In this document: one piece after another, positions 8,978 to 19,966 of the stretch | Layout of the letters: every line of letters begins with the position of its first letter | How positions within the stretch are numbered: position 1 is the stretch's first letter | From: Bradyrhizobium sp. | GTDB lineage: Bacteria; Pseudomonadota; Alphaproteobacteria; Rhizobiales; Xanthobacteraceae | DNA: 64,000 nt | Assembly: GCF_022844465.1 (NCBI RefSeq) | Contig: NZ_JALHLP010000003.1 | Span: 1 to 64,000 of the forward strand | Direction: 5' to 3' | The notes under the pieces: model-generated | Told to the model about the DNA's origin: nothing | Database searches by the model: none | Seen by the model: the letters and a program-made list of their open reading frames with translations, nothing else | Position numbers and translations under genes: made by a program

Positions 8978-9072
8978 ATCGTTTTCTTACGGACCGCCGC
9001 GCCGCCTGTCACCTTGTGAAGGCCATGCGCTTGTAGATTAATCCAGACTGCGACCGAATCGAGATTGCGTCC

Positions 9073-9615
9073 ATGCGCCGTTTGATGCTGCTGCGTCACG
9101 CCAAGACCGAACACGACGCGCCGTCGGGGCGCGACCAGGACCGGCGCCTCGACGATCGCGGCCGGCAGGACGCCGCCGCCATCGGCGGCTGGATCGCCCG
9201 GCATCCGCCTTTTCCCGAGGCCGTTCAGGTGTCGACCGCGGTGCGGGCGCAGCAGACCTGGAACCTGGTGTGGGAAGCGATGAAGGGCCGTGCGCCCGCC
9301 CCCAAGGTCGAACTTCTCGACGAGTTGTACGGCGCCGAACCCACCCAGCTATTGCGCTCGATAAGGATGGCGGCCGCGAGCGATCCCAGGCAATTGATGC
9401 TGGTCGGCCACAACCCTGGCATGCATGAGCTGGCTTTGATGCTCGCCGCAAGCGGCGACGCGGCGTCGGTCAAGGCGATCGAGGACAATCTTCCGACCGC
9501 GGGGCTGGCGATCCTCGACTTTGCGACCGACGACTGGAGCGAGGTGGCGTTCCGTCGCGGCCAGCTTGTCCGGTTCACCAGCCCGAAATTGCTGAAACAG
9601 GCCCTGGACGATTGA
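9073..9615 (+). CDS. SixA-like histidine phosphatase
   Basis: A 180-residue member of the histidine phosphatase superfamily. The catalytic histidine is in the N-terminal LRHAKTEHD (RHAK, the SixA form of RHG), and the second active-site histidine is in LVGHNPGMHELAL. SixA removes phosphate from phosphohistidine in phosphorelay or PTS-Ntr proteins; many Bradyrhizobium relatives are uncharacterised, so the substrate is inferred only. The universal stress gene follows 32 bases later on the same strand and is probably co-transcribed. Confidence 0.85.
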   Translation: MRRLMLLRHAKTEHDAPSGRDQDRRLDDRGRQDAAAIGGWIARHPPFPEAVQVSTAVRAQQTWNLVWEAMKGRAPAPKVELLDELYGAEPTQLLRSIRMAAASDPRQLMLVGHNPGMHELALMLAASGDAASVKAIEDNLPTAGLAILDFATDDWSEVAFRRGQLVRFTSPKLLKQALDD

Positions 9616-9647
9616 GATGGCGAGTCACGCGCAAGCAGGAGGCGAAG

Positions 9648-10073
9648 ATGTTCAAGTCCATTCTCGTGCCGCTCGATCTTACCGATACCGATCTGGCCAA
9701 GCCCGCGATCGCCACCGCAATGACGCTGTCGCAGACCTGGGGCGGAACGGTGCGGTTGCTCAACGTACTGCCGATGACGCCGGTCATGCTCGCCGAATAC
9801 GTGCCGGCCGATTTTGACGTCCAGCAGCGCGCCACCGCCGCAGAAGCGCTCGCGATCGTGGCGCGGGAATCCGGCATCGAGGCGTCGCGCATTTCCGCGA
9901 CGGTGCGGATCGGCGGCATCTACCACGAAATCCTCGAAGAGGCCGCAGCGATCCACGCCGACCTGATCGTGATGACCTCGCACCGGCCGGCGATGCGTAC
10001 CTATTTCCTCGGCTCCAACGCCGGCCATGTGGTGCGCTACGCCAGGTGCTCGGTGCTGGTGGTGCGGCACTGA
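9648..10073 (+). CDS. Universal stress protein (UspA family)
   Basis: A 141-residue UspA-fold protein starting MFKSILVPLDLTDTD, with the typical IHADLIVMTSH strand and the C-terminal GHVVRYARCSVLVVRH. A perfect AGGAGG at 9637-9642 with five bases of spacing fixes the start at 9648. Such proteins are induced by stress and some bind ATP; here the GSNAG loop only loosely resembles the ATP-binding pattern. It sits just after the SixA-like gene and converges with the DUF1127 gene. Confidence 0.88.
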   Translation: MFKSILVPLDLTDTDLAKPAIATAMTLSQTWGGTVRLLNVLPMTPVMLAEYVPADFDVQQRATAAEALAIVARESGIEASRISATVRIGGIYHEILEEAAAIHADLIVMTSHRPAMRTYFLGSNAGHVVRYARCSVLVVRH

Positions 10074-10111
10074 CCATCGCCTTCGGCGCGGCAGGCTGCG
10101 CTGCCGAGGCC

Positions 10112-10348
10112 TTACATGATCCGCGTGAACCGCATATCGACGGCGCCGCGCACGGCCGATTCGATCCGGCTGCGCTCGATGCCGATATCGCGCAATGCCC
10201 GGTCGTCGAGTTCGCGGAGCGTCCGGATAGCGTGGCGGTGCGCGATCCAGGTCACGAGGCCGGTCATCCAGCTTCCGAGCACTCGGAGCAATCCATCCGG
10301 CGAGCCCCGGAGCGCGGATTGGGGTGCGTCGTGGGATATCATGGTCAT
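10112..10348 (-). CDS. DUF1127 small basic protein
   Basis: A 78-residue protein with the DUF1127 signature TLRELDDRALRDIGIERSRI near its C-terminus. In Rhizobiales, small DUF1127 proteins have been tied to phosphate and RNA metabolism, and others to growth-phase control; the role of this one is unknown. The start at 10348 (MTMISHD) is chosen because GGAG lies six bases upstream. It is divergent from the MocR regulator, whose candidate operators lie between the two starts. Confidence 0.85.
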   Translation of the reverse strand: MTMISHDAPQSALRGSPDGLLRVLGSWMTGLVTWIAHRHAIRTLRELDDRALRDIGIERSRIESAVRGAVDMRFTRIM

Positions 10349-10436
10349 CGCAATCTCCGCCTGGTTTCGAACGGCAAATGGCTGCCGTCGGCGCAACCGC
10401 CGCCAAAGCGCTCGCGCCATTTAATGATCTGAATGC

Positions 10437-10457
10437 CTGCACCCTGTTTCAGTGCAG
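10437..10457. promoter_or_regulatory. Inverted repeat upstream of the MocR gene
   Basis: CTGCAC-N9-GTGCAG, a perfect six-base inverted repeat in the 181-base gap between the DUF1127 and MocR genes. Placement suits an operator for the adjacent regulator. The assignment is inferred from position and symmetry. Confidence 0.4.
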
Positions 10458-10511
10458 CGAGGGCTTGATCCGGTTTCAATGAGCCGATACAAACCTCGGA
10501 TCAAGCAAAAC

Positions 10512-10528
10512 ATTGCTCTCGGTGCAAT
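10512..10528. promoter_or_regulatory. Palindrome ending just before the MocR start codon
   Basis: ATTGC-N7-GCAAT, perfect five-base arms, ending one base before the ATG at 10530. It could be an autoregulatory operator or a small hairpin hiding the ribosome site; no Shine-Dalgarno is evident here. Confidence 0.35.
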
Positions 10529-10529
10529 A

Positions 10530-11870
10530 ATGTCGAAGTTCGAATATCTGAAGCTCGCCGACACCGTCGCCGCCGAGATCGCCAACGGTGCGCTCAAGCC
10601 CGGCGACCGGCTGCCGCCGCAGCGCAGTTTCGCCTATCAGCGCAAGATCGCGGTCTCCACCGCGAGCCGGGTCTATACCGAGCTGTTGCGCCGCGGCCTC
10701 GTGGTCGGCGAAGTCGGGCGCGGCACGTTTGTGTCAGGTGAAACGCGGCGCGGCATTACCGTGCCGGTCGAGCCGCGCGGCGCGCGCATTGATTTCGAAG
10801 TCAATTATCCCATTCTGCCGACGCAATCGGCGATGATCGCCCGTAGCCTTCAAGGGCTGGAACGGCCAGAAGCGCTGGAACGGGCGTTGCGCCACTCGGG
10901 CACGACCGGCACGCAGGCGGCACGCGCTGTCACCGCGCAATTTCTCTGCCGCGACGGGTGGTCGCCGGCGGCCGACCAGATCGTCTTTACCGCAAACGGA
11001 CGGCAGTGCATCGCCGCCACGCTGGCGGCGGTGGCGCCGGCCGGCAGCCGTTGCGGCGTCGAAGCGCTGACCTATCCGTTCATCAAGGACATCGCCGCGC
11101 GGCTCGGCGTCACCCTGGTGCCGCTTGCGATGGACGAGCACGGCCTTCGTCCCGACGCGGTGCTGAAAGCCCACCGCGAGGCGCATCTGTCGGTGTTGTA
11201 CATTCAACCCACCATCCAGAACCCGCTCGGCATGACGATGCCGGCCTCGCGCCGCGCCGACCTGCTGCGCGTCGTCGAGAAGCTCGGCCTCTACGTGATC
11301 GAGGACACCGTCTACGGCTTTCTTGACGAGGAGACGCCGATGGCGGCGCTCGCGCCCGACCGCTGCATCGTGCTCGACAGCCTTTCGAAGAAGGTGGCGC
11401 CGGGACTGGCGCTCGGCTTCATCGTTGCGCCGCCACGCCTGCGCGAACGCATCATGGCCGCGGTTCGATCGGGCGGCTGGACCGCCGCGGGATTCGCCTT
11501 CGCAGCCGGCCAACGACTGATGGCGGACGGCACTGTTGCCGAGCTTTCGCGCCTGAAGCGGATTGATGCGGTACGACGCCAGCAGGTCGCGGCGAAACAT
11601 TTGGCCGGCTTCGAAATCCAGGCCAATCCCAAATCCTACCACCTCTGGCTGACGCTGCCGCCGCATTGGCGCTCGCAGACATTCGTTGCCGCCGCGGCGC
11701 GGCGCGACATCGCGCTGACCGCCTCGACCACTTTCGCGGTGGCCCCCGGCCATGCTCCCAACGCCGTCCGCCTGGCGTTCGGCGCTCCCTCCGCCGAGCA
11801 GCTCGATCTCGGCCTGCGCACGCTGGCGGGGATGCTGGGCGCGAAAGAGGATTTCGATACCACGGAATAG
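10530..11870 (+). CDS. MocR-type PLP-dependent transcriptional regulator
   Basis: A GntR winged helix fused to an aminotransferase fold, 446 residues from this start. The DNA-binding part (about 5-70) includes YLKLADTVAAEIANGALKPG and the recognition-helix region AVSTASRVYTELLRRGLV. The aminotransferase domain carries the PLP lysine region DSLSKKVAPGLALGF, with K287 the likely Schiff-base residue. MocR proteins sense PLP or amino-acid-like ligands and often control a divergent gene; here that would be the DUF1127 gene. The start at MSKFEYLKL is chosen by domain fit, but the frame is open upstream to 10452. The stop lies two bases from the convergent YdcF stop. Confidence 0.85.
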   Translation: MSKFEYLKLADTVAAEIANGALKPGDRLPPQRSFAYQRKIAVSTASRVYTELLRRGLVVGEVGRGTFVSGETRRGITVPVEPRGARIDFEVNYPILPTQSAMIARSLQGLERPEALERALRHSGTTGTQAARAVTAQFLCRDGWSPAADQIVFTANGRQCIAATLAAVAPAGSRCGVEALTYPFIKDIAARLGVTLVPLAMDEHGLRPDAVLKAHREAHLSVLYIQPTIQNPLGMTMPASRRADLLRVVEKLGLYVIEDTVYGFLDEETPMAALAPDRCIVLDSLSKKVAPGLALGFIVAPPRLRERIMAAVRSGGWTAAGFAFAAGQRLMADGTVAELSRLKRIDAVRRQQVAAKHLAGFEIQANPKSYHLWLTLPPHWRSQTFVAAAARRDIALTASTTFAVAPGHAPNAVRLAFGAPSAEQLDLGLRTLAGMLGAKEDFDTTE

Positions 11871-11872
11871 GT

Positions 11873-12466
11873 CTATCGATCGCGTCCCTCGCTTGCCGGC
11901 CACTCCGCAATGAAGCCGTTGGCCTTGTATGGTTCGATCTTGTCCCATTCCAGGAGCATGCGGCGGCTGAATTCGGGGTCGGTATGCCACAGCGCCCGCG
12001 GCGCCCTGAAACTGTCGACCGTGACCAGCATCTTCTCGACCTCCGGCCAGTGGCGGTGCAGCGTCATCGGGTAGCGGCGCGCGGTCCAGCTATTGCCGAG
12101 ACAGATCACGCTGCGAATGCTGGCGAGCCCCAGCGCGGCGTCGATGATCGGCAGCGAGAAGATCACGTTTTCGCCGGTGTTGGTCGCCCGCGCTTCCCGC
12201 AGGACGACCGCCGAGGGGACGCCGCCCGCAACCATGGCATCCGCGATGATCTCGCATTCCGGCACGTCCGAACCCGGCGTCACGCCGCCACTCACGATCG
12301 CCCAGCGAAAGTATCCCGCGCGCCACAACCGGCAGGCCGCATCGACGCGCACACCGACATCCTCGCGGGTGCCGAACACGAACAGCAGGTCGGCCGGCCG
12401 CAACGGCGTCTCGATCAGATGCCGCGTATTGATCTCGGCAATCTCGGCCTCGGTCGGCAATCGCAT
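11873..12466 (-). CDS. YdcF/SanA family protein (DUF218)
   Basis: A 197-residue DUF218 protein. The fold is shown by ADLLFVFGTRED near the start, the ligand loop FRWAIVSGGVTPGSDVPECE, the ARATNTGENVIFS segment and SVICLGNSWTARRYPMTL. E. coli YdcF binds S-adenosylmethionine, while SanA acts in envelope integrity; the function here is unknown. No signal peptide is visible, so it is probably cytosolic. A GTG five codons upstream (12481) is an alternative start with no better ribosome site. Confidence 0.8.
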   Translation of the reverse strand: MRLPTEAEIAEINTRHLIETPLRPADLLFVFGTREDVGVRVDAACRLWRAGYFRWAIVSGGVTPGSDVPECEIIADAMVAGGVPSAVVLREARATNTGENVIFSLPIIDAALGLASIRSVICLGNSWTARRYPMTLHRHWPEVEKMLVTVDSFRAPRALWHTDPEFSRRMLLEWDKIEPYKANGFIAEWPASEGRDR

Positions 12467-12564
12467 CGCTTCGATCCGCACTCGTCAGGGAAGCCGGCGG
12501 TGACGATGCCGACTGTCGCAGGCTTCGCGAAGTCACGTTTCATTTCGCTTGATTGCGGAAGCTT

Positions 12565-13191
12565 CTAGGGCAGCAGCGCGTCGGGCAGCCGGTCGAAGGA
12601 GTAGCTGCGCGGCCGGTTGCGCCTGATGAAGCCGCCGATCGTCCAGACGAACCAGGCGGCCATGCCGACCAGAAACAAAGCGCCGGTCCATTCGAAGGTC
12701 GCGAGCGCCCGCGCCAGAAGTCCAATCATCGCAACCGCCAGCAACGCCACCAGCGCGACCGCAGCGGCATAGCTCGCCGGTCCGATGCCCCCGATCAGCG
12801 CGGCCTTGCTACCCGCATCCTTCATCCTTTGATGGAGTTCGGCAATAAAAGCCCGATAGTCCTGATCCTGCGGCGCCATCAGCGTGACCGTCTGCCAGGT
12901 GGTCGAATGAATCGCTATCCGCCCACCGCCGACCTTTTCGATATCGGCGCGAAAGCGGCGCGCCTGCATCGTCATCGGCCGATAGGACAGGCGGACCGAA
13001 GCGATATCGGCATAGGGCCAGACGCCGGACCGGCCGCCGATTCGCCAGGACAATCCTGCGTCGGTCAGTTCGAATTGTTGCCCCGATCCGACCAGCGATG
13101 CCCTGTAGGTGTAGCGGGTTGCCGGCGAAACGCCCTCCGCCTCCCCCTCCGTCGTTGTCCGGTTCGGCAGCGATGTCGGCAAATCAATCAT
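12565..13191 (-). CDS. Hypothetical membrane protein with N-terminal soluble domain
   Basis: A 208-residue protein I do not recognise at family level. Residues about 25-125 are a soluble beta-rich domain resembling bacterial PH-like domains in layout (FELTDAGLSWRIGGRSGVWPY, then ADIASVRLSYRPM). The C-terminal third has two membrane segments (about 138-160 and 168-188), then a basic tail RRNRPRSYSFDRLPDALLP. It is divergent from another small membrane protein. The PH-like idea is a visual impression, not a family match. Confidence 0.65.
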   Translation of the reverse strand: MIDLPTSLPNRTTTEGEAEGVSPATRYTYRASLVGSGQQFELTDAGLSWRIGGRSGVWPYADIASVRLSYRPMTMQARRFRADIEKVGGGRIAIHSTTWQTVTLMAPQDQDYRAFIAELHQRMKDAGSKAALIGGIGPASYAAAVALVALLAVAMIGLLARALATFEWTGALFLVGMAAWFVWTIGGFIRRNRPRSYSFDRLPDALLP

Positions 13192-13252
13192 CCCGGTGTC
13201 GGTTGCAGCCGCCTGCTTGCGCTTCGAGCCGGCTTTACCCTACAACCGGGGC

Positions 13253-13687
13253 ATGCTCGAGACGACCTATTTTCCGCGCCGCCTGATCCTGGCCGGCGCG
13301 ATGATATCAGGGGTATTGCTGGCGCTTGCCGTCCATATGCTGGGCGCGCGTTACGGGCTCGATCTCGGCGGCCTGTGGCGATCCGCTACCCCTGAGTTCA
13401 TGCCCGCAGGTGCGGCAATTGCATGGTGGCTGATCGCTTCCGTCGGCTTTTCCAGCGGCTACTTCACCGCCAACCTGATGCAGAGTGCGGTCTCCGGCCA
13501 GATTCCACAGCGGATGCGGCAATTCCTGATCGCGATCGGCGTGCTGATTCTTGCCGGCGCCGGCCAGTCCGCCGCCGCGCCGAGCCCGGTCCCGACCATT
13601 TCAGGCGTGCTGGCAGGCCTTGCGGCCTTATGTCTGGGAGCCGCGATGGCGTTCTGCGGCGCGCATTTTGCGCTGCGCAGGGCCTGA
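13253..13687 (+). CDS. Hypothetical four-helix membrane protein
   Basis: A 144-residue protein, nearly all membrane. Four hydrophobic segments are visible: about 10-32 (LILAGAMISGVLLALAVHML), 50-75 (AGAAIAWWLIASVGFSSGYF), 90-110 (FLIAIGVLILAGAG) and 118-140. No enzymatic motif was found. The start at MLETTYFPRR is preferred over an upstream codon at 13196 because it begins directly before the first helix and leaves space for a promoter against the divergent neighbour. Confidence 0.6.
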   Translation: MLETTYFPRRLILAGAMISGVLLALAVHMLGARYGLDLGGLWRSATPEFMPAGAAIAWWLIASVGFSSGYFTANLMQSAVSGQIPQRMRQFLIAIGVLILAGAGQSAAAPSPVPTISGVLAGLAALCLGAAMAFCGAHFALRRA

Positions 13688-14015
13688 GCCGCGCCCGACC
13701 CTGCGCAGGTCAATTTCCCGGTTCCGCGTTGAGGCCACGAGTTCCAGAAGGCCGGCAAAACACCGGGTTGGGACGATGGGACGCGATTTGCAGCGGAACG
13801 CCGGACGGACCCCAAGGCGGTTCAGATCGTTAACGAAACGACACATGTAGGGCGTATGACGACGGCTGCGAGCGAAACCACAGGGCGGACTTGTCAAGTA
13901 CTGCACATCGGACCGGTTTTGGCTTATGGGTCTTCGCGCACGGTACCTTTGACCGTCGACTGTCACCTGTCGTGACGGGTCTTTCTCATGTATCGCCGCC
14001 CCGCCGGGAGGATGA
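13688..14015 (+). promoter_or_regulatory. Intergenic region before the flippase-like gene
   Basis: About 330 bases without a credible gene. It holds a short perfect inverted repeat, GTCAC-CTGTC-GTGAC, at 13962-13976 about 40 bases before the next start codon, which could be an operator. I see no terminator with a T-tract after the upstream gene. Confidence 0.4.
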
Positions 14016-15071
14016 ATGTATCGGCTGCTGACCGCGCTCGGGCGTGGCTTCAAGGAGAAGATCGGTTGGAAGCGGCTGGGGATCGCCGCGAGTCTTTTCA
14101 TCATCACCATCGCCGTCATGACGCTGGTGCGCACCCTCAAGGGCGTCGATGGCGGAATAATCCTGACCGCGTTGACGGAAATCGCGCCGCATCGCATCGC
14201 GCTGGCCGCGCTCTGCGTGGTCGGCGCGTATTTCACGCTGACCTTCTATGATTTCTTCGCGCTGCGAACCATCGGCAAGAAGCACGTCCCCTATCGCATC
14301 GCCGCGTTGTCGAGCTTCACCAGCTACACCATCGGGCACAATATCGGCGCTACCGTTTTCACCGGCGGCGCGATCCGGTTCCGGATCTATTCGGACTACG
14401 GATTGAGCGCCATTGATGTCGCCAAGATCTGTTTTCTCTCAGGCCTGACCTTCTGGCTTGGCAACCTGTTCGTGCTCGGCATCGGCATGGCCTGGCATCC
14501 CTCGGCCGCGTCGGCGATGGATTTGCTGCCGCCCGCGGTCAACCGCCTGATCGCGATCGGCTGCCTTGCCGGCATTGCCGCCTATTTCGTCTGGCTGTTG
14601 ATGGGCGAGGGTCGGCGTGAGCTCGGTCAGAATGGCTGGAAGGTGGTATTGCCTTCGGCCCGGCTGACCTTGCTGCAAGTCCTGATCGGGGTGGTCGATC
14701 TCGGTTTTTGCGCGCTGGCGATGTACCTGCTGATGCCGACCGAACCCTATATCGATTTCGTATCGCTGGCGGTGGTATTCATCCTGGCGACACTGCTCGG
14801 TTTTGCCAGCCACGCGCCTGGCAGCCTCGGGGTTTTCGACGCCGCCATGCTGGTGGCATTGCCGCAGTTCAGCAAGGAGGAACTGCTGGCGAGCCTGGTG
14901 GTGTTCAGGATCCTGTACTTTCTGATTCCCTTCGGCATCTCGATTTCGATCATGGGCGTGCGCGAACTCTGGCTCAGCGTACTGCAACCCTGGCTCGAGC
15001 GCCGCCGGCTCAGCGAGGCCTACACGGCCAAGGCGACGGTGCGTCAGCCGATCAACAATCGCCAACCCTGA
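14016..15071 (+). CDS. LPG_synthase_TM family membrane protein (YbhN/UPF0104)
   Basis: A 351-residue polytopic protein of the family that forms the flippase half of MprF (PF03706), without a synthase domain. Hydrophobic helices run from about residue 22 to 320. Conserved pieces are SSFTSYTIGHNIGATVFTGG (about 89-108), AIRFRIYSDYGLS, and SHAPGSLGVFDAAML near the C-terminus. Such stand-alone proteins are thought to move lipids or lipid-linked sugars, but most are unproven. The secreted SGNH hydrolase follows on the same strand 94 bases later, which suggests a shared envelope role. A second family member is at 52196-53155. Confidence 0.82.
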   Translation: MYRLLTALGRGFKEKIGWKRLGIAASLFIITIAVMTLVRTLKGVDGGIILTALTEIAPHRIALAALCVVGAYFTLTFYDFFALRTIGKKHVPYRIAALSSFTSYTIGHNIGATVFTGGAIRFRIYSDYGLSAIDVAKICFLSGLTFWLGNLFVLGIGMAWHPSAASAMDLLPPAVNRLIAIGCLAGIAAYFVWLLMGEGRRELGQNGWKVVLPSARLTLLQVLIGVVDLGFCALAMYLLMPTEPYIDFVSLAVVFILATLLGFASHAPGSLGVFDAAMLVALPQFSKEELLASLVVFRILYFLIPFGISISIMGVRELWLSVLQPWLERRRLSEAYTAKATVRQPINNRQP

Positions 15072-15165
15072 GCCGGTAACGGCGTCGTTACCGACGCCGT
15101 TGGCGTTCTCGATCCGCCTGCGGCAGTTCTCTTATTTTTGCCTTACCGCTAACGTCAAAGGCGCC

Positions 15166-17124
15166 ATGGCCGGAATTCACTCACGCATTCGCATGTCCAT
15201 CGTGCTGTTCGCGGCGCTGTACGTGCCAGCCGCCTCCCCTGCGCAAGCCCAGACCACCGGGGGATACGGGCAACTGCAGATTTCGTGGGAGGTCCGCAAC
15301 CGATTCCGTCTGTTCCGTGAGGAGCGGGATTTCCTGCTGCACGTCGAAAGCGGGCGCGGTCGCAGCATTCTCGCCTCGGAACAGGCGCTGGCGATCCAAA
15401 GCGATGGCCGCGGCTGGGCGCGCAACCCGGTCAACCGTCTCTGCATCGATCTCGCCGGCCGCGTCGGCGAGCCCTGTACACGCGACAACGTCAAGGAAAG
15501 TTATTTGACGCCGATCGACCATCCGGTCGTGGTCCGGCTGACCGGGGCGATACCGGTTGGCGCCACCTGCGCCTGGACCTTTGACGATGGCGATGGTCCG
15601 CAAGCGTCCACGCTCGACTGCGCCGAGCCGGTCAACCTCAGGGTTCGGTATGGTCGCGCCACGGTCGCGTCAGCCGATATCTCCAGCGCGGAAGGCAGCC
15701 AGCGCGTTGCCACCGAAATCGCGGTGCGTGATATTCTCATTGCCGGCCTCGGCGACAGCGTCGCCTCCGGTGAGGGAAATCCGGACCGGCCGATCGCCCT
15801 TGCCGATGAGGGCTTCTGCTTCCGCTCCTATCTGGGAACGGCAGCGGCGCAGTATTACCGCCCGAGCCGCGCCGGTTACAAAGGCGGGCGGGCCTGCGAG
15901 GCGCCCGACTCGCTGGCGGTCTGGCAGCGGCAGAGCGCGCTCTGGTTCAATCCGGCCTGCCATCGCTCGCTGTACAGCTATCAAACCCGGACCGCGCTGG
16001 CCCTGGCCGTGCAATATCCGCACATCGCGGTGACCTATCTACCGCTCGCCTGCACCGGTGCGACGATCGCCGACGGCCTGTTCGGCCCGCAGCGCGCCCG
16101 CGATTGCCTGCCGTCGAAAGCCGCCAGCCCCTGCCAGGGCACCGTCAACGGACAGTTGGCCGAACTGCGCGAAGCGGTCACCGCCTCGAAACGCCGTCAG
16201 CCCGACCGCAAGCTCGATATGGTATTGTTGTCGATCGGCGCCAACGACATCTATTTTTCCGGACTCGTTGCCGATGTGATCGTGGACACGCCGACCGAGC
16301 GGGCGTTACTTCGCCGCAGCGGGGTCATGGCCACGGTGGACGAAGCCCGCACGGCGATGACGAGAGATCTGCCGCAGGGCTTTGCCAGGCTGCGGGAGGC
16401 GTTGAAGCCGCTGGTGGGCGGCGACCTGTCGCGGGTGGTTTATACCTCCTACGCCAATCCGACGCTGGCCGCGGACGGCGCGCCCTGCCCTGGCGGACGC
16501 GCGGGCTTCGACATTCACCCCTCGTTCAACGCCCGGCCGGCGCGACTGGCCGCCGTGTCAAACTTTGTCGAGGGCGAATTCCTGCCGCAGTTGAAAGCGC
16601 TGGCGCTGTGCGAGGGCGGGATCCTGTGCCGCAGTCCGCGTACCGACCGCATGACCTTCGTCGACAGCCACCAGAACAAGTTTGCCGGCCGCGGCTTCTG
16701 CGCGCGCGCCGATAGCGATCCCGAGTTCGACCGGCAGTGCTTCTCCGCCAATGGCGACAGCTTCGACCCCGATATCGTCACATCGGCCAGCCAGCCGATG
16801 TTGTGCGGCCGCAGCGCCGGCGAATACCGCGCCTATCTGCCGCGCGCCCGCTGGATCCGCGACGCCAATGACAGCTACTTCGCGGCAATGACCTATCCGC
16901 AAGGCTTGCCGTCGTCGATGCAGCCGTCCGACATTCACGACGCGACCTGGGGCGTATTGTCGGCGGTGTACGGCGGCGCCGTGCATCCAAGCGCCGAAGG
17001 CCACGCCGCGATGGCTGACGCCGCATTGCCGGCCGCCGCCGCCTTGCTTCGGCTCGACGTGGCCGTGCCTGAAGTCACTTCGCAGCCGGTGCCGCCGATA
17101 CCGGGCGCGGGCGGATTGAACTAG
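15166..17124 (+). CDS. Secreted SGNH/GDSL-type hydrolase, large
   Basis: A 652-residue exported hydrolase. The N-terminal signal peptide ([19 protein letters not shown]) follows a basic start, and AAAGG-like bases precede the ATG at 15166. The catalytic fold spans about 190-640: block [12 protein letters not shown] gives nucleophile S198, block [14 protein letters not shown] gives N360, and HPSAEGH gives H607. Many cysteines (for example in CRSYLG-like, [13 protein letters not shown] and [10 protein letters not shown] segments) suggest disulfides in the periplasm or outside. The first 150 residues are a beta-rich accessory region that I do not recognise. Likely an esterase or deacylase of a polysaccharide or lipid; the substrate is unknown. 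Its stop shares the bases CTAG with the opposite gene. Confidence 0.83.
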   Translation: MAGIHSRIRMSIVLFAALYVPAASPAQAQTTGGYGQLQISWEVRNRFRLFREERDFLLHVESGRGRSILASEQALAIQSDGRGWARNPVNRLCIDLAGRVGEPCTRDNVKESYLTPIDHPVVVRLTGAIPVGATCAWTFDDGDGPQASTLDCAEPVNLRVRYGRATVASADISSAEGSQRVATEIAVRDILIAGLGDSVASGEGNPDRPIALADEGFCFRSYLGTAAAQYYRPSRAGYKGGRACEAPDSLAVWQRQSALWFNPACHRSLYSYQTRTALALAVQYPHIAVTYLPLACTGATIADGLFGPQRARDCLPSKAASPCQGTVNGQLAELREAVTASKRRQPDRKLDMVLLSIGANDIYFSGLVADVIVDTPTERALLRRSGVMATVDEARTAMTRDLPQGFARLREALKPLVGGDLSRVVYTSYANPTLAADGAPCPGGRAGFDIHPSFNARPARLAAVSNFVEGEFLPQLKALALCEGGILCRSPRTDRMTFVDSHQNKFAGRGFCARADSDPEFDRQCFSANGDSFDPDIVTSASQPMLCGRSAGEYRAYLPRARWIRDANDSYFAAMTYPQGLPSSMQPSDIHDATWGVLSAVYGGAVHPSAEGHAAMADAALPAAAALLRLDVAVPEVTSQPVPPIPGAGGLN

Positions 17125-17744
17125 CGCACAGGTCCGGGTGCGGGAGCAGTTGCCGGCGCGATGGCTTTCTTGGCTGCCGTCGGGGCCTTCGCCGAACCCG
17201 CAGTCGGCTTCATCGCCGCCGCCTGCGCCGGCAGATATTTTGCGATGATCAGTGGATCAACCTGCGCCATCGCGGTGTCCGGCAGCCGGTTCCAGACCTC
17301 ATCCTTGCCGAACAGCGAGATGCCGAGAAAGCCGCGCATCGTCAACGTCTGGCCGTCGGGACTGAGCGTCATCCGGGCCTTGTAGATCTTGCCGTCGCGC
17401 GGATCGAGCACGCTGCCGTCCTCGTATTTCAGGCCGTCGCGCATCATGTCGCGGATGAAGGACATGCCGAGGATCGGCGCGTTCTTGCGGTCGTCGGTGC
17501 ATTTCGAGCAGACGTCGATCTTGTTCGGATCTTCGCCGGGAAGCGGAAACGCCTTTGCGATCACGCCCTCGAAAGTGGCGCCGCGATCAACCACGAGAAA
17601 CCAGGCCACCGGCTTGCCGTTCTCGACCTTCTGCCACAACCCCGCCGCCGAAGGCTCCGCCGGCTGCGCCGCAACACCAGCGGTAAACATCAGCCCCATC
17701 ACGATCGGCAGAATCAGTCGAAATCCGCAGCGTGCATTGCGCAT
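17121..17744 (-). CDS. DUF2147 domain exported protein
   Basis: A 207-residue protein with a signal peptide ([18 protein letters not shown]) and a DUF2147 domain at about 30-150: [18 protein letters not shown], the [16 protein letters not shown] segment and [23 protein letters not shown]2147 proteins are small periplasmic beta-barrel-like proteins of unknown function, common in proteobacteria. The C-terminus is a low-complexity Ala/Pro/Lys tail. The start at MRNARC is favoured by AGGTG seven bases upstream; GTG at 17765 and ATG at 17750 are alternatives. Its stop overlaps the stop of the convergent SGNH gene by four bases. Confidence 0.85.
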   Translation of the reverse strand: MRNARCGFRLILPIVMGLMFTAGVAAQPAEPSAAGLWQKVENGKPVAWFLVVDRGATFEGVIAKAFPLPGEDPNKIDVCSKCTDDRKNAPILGMSFIRDMMRDGLKYEDGSVLDPRDGKIYKARMTLSPDGQTLTMRGFLGISLFGKDEVWNRLPDTAMAQVDPLIIAKYLPAQAAAMKPTAGSAKAPTAAKKAIAPATAPAPGPVR

Positions 17745-17859
17745 CGTCATCACCTGAGTATTCACACAAAGAATGGCCGCAAACTAAGGCCATTTCGCGG
17801 ACGGCACCAGCGCAGCGCCGGGAACCGCCGCGACCTGACCGGTCATATTCCTGTTGTAA

Positions 17860-19503
<1,644 letters not shown>

Positions 19504-19508
19504 GAGAC

Positions 19509-19829
19509 TCAAGCCTGCCGCTCGGGCGTCGACACCACCAGGCCGTCGAGATCATCGCTGACCTTGATCTGGCACGACAGTCGCGAATTCGGCCGCACGT
19601 CGAAGCCGAAATCCAGCATGTCCTCTTCCATCGGAGTAGGAGCTCCGGTCTTCGCGCGCCATGCCTCATCGACATAGACGTGACAGGTCGCGCACGCGCA
19701 GGCGCCGCCGCACTCGGCTTCAATGCCCGGAATGGCATTACGGATCGCGGCTTCCATCACGGTTGCCCCGTTCTCGACTTCAATGGTTCGTTTTTCGCCG
19801 GTATGGTCGACAAAGTGGATTTTGGCCAT
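19509..19829 (-). CDS. Adrenodoxin-type [2Fe-2S] ferredoxin
   Basis: A 106-residue vertebrate/Isc-type ferredoxin. Cluster ligands are C40, C46 and C49 (C-x5-C-x2-C) and C86 in RLSCQIKV; an extra cysteine at 44 lies inside the binding loop. The acidic stretch [13 protein letters not shown] is the partner-docking helix typical of ferredoxins that serve cytochromes P450 or heme/Fe-S assembly (compare putidaredoxin and palustrisredoxin). The ferredoxin reductase gene nearby could supply its electrons. Start at [11 protein letters not shown] by family fit. Confidence 0.92.
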   Translation of the reverse strand: MAKIHFVDHTGEKRTIEVENGATVMEAAIRNAIPGIEAECGGACACATCHVYVDEAWRAKTGAPTPMEEDMLDFGFDVRPNSRLSCQIKVSDDLDGLVVSTPERQA

Positions 19830-19966
19830 GATCGCTCGTGCTGCCGGAATGCGTAAGGAAGGTCCCGAAAGTCCTATAACGGGTCGATCCACGCAGCGCC
19901 AGCGGCCGGGATGAAAACCTTAAGGTCGCATTTTTCCGGGGTATTGCCGCCGCGGGCGGCCCCCGA

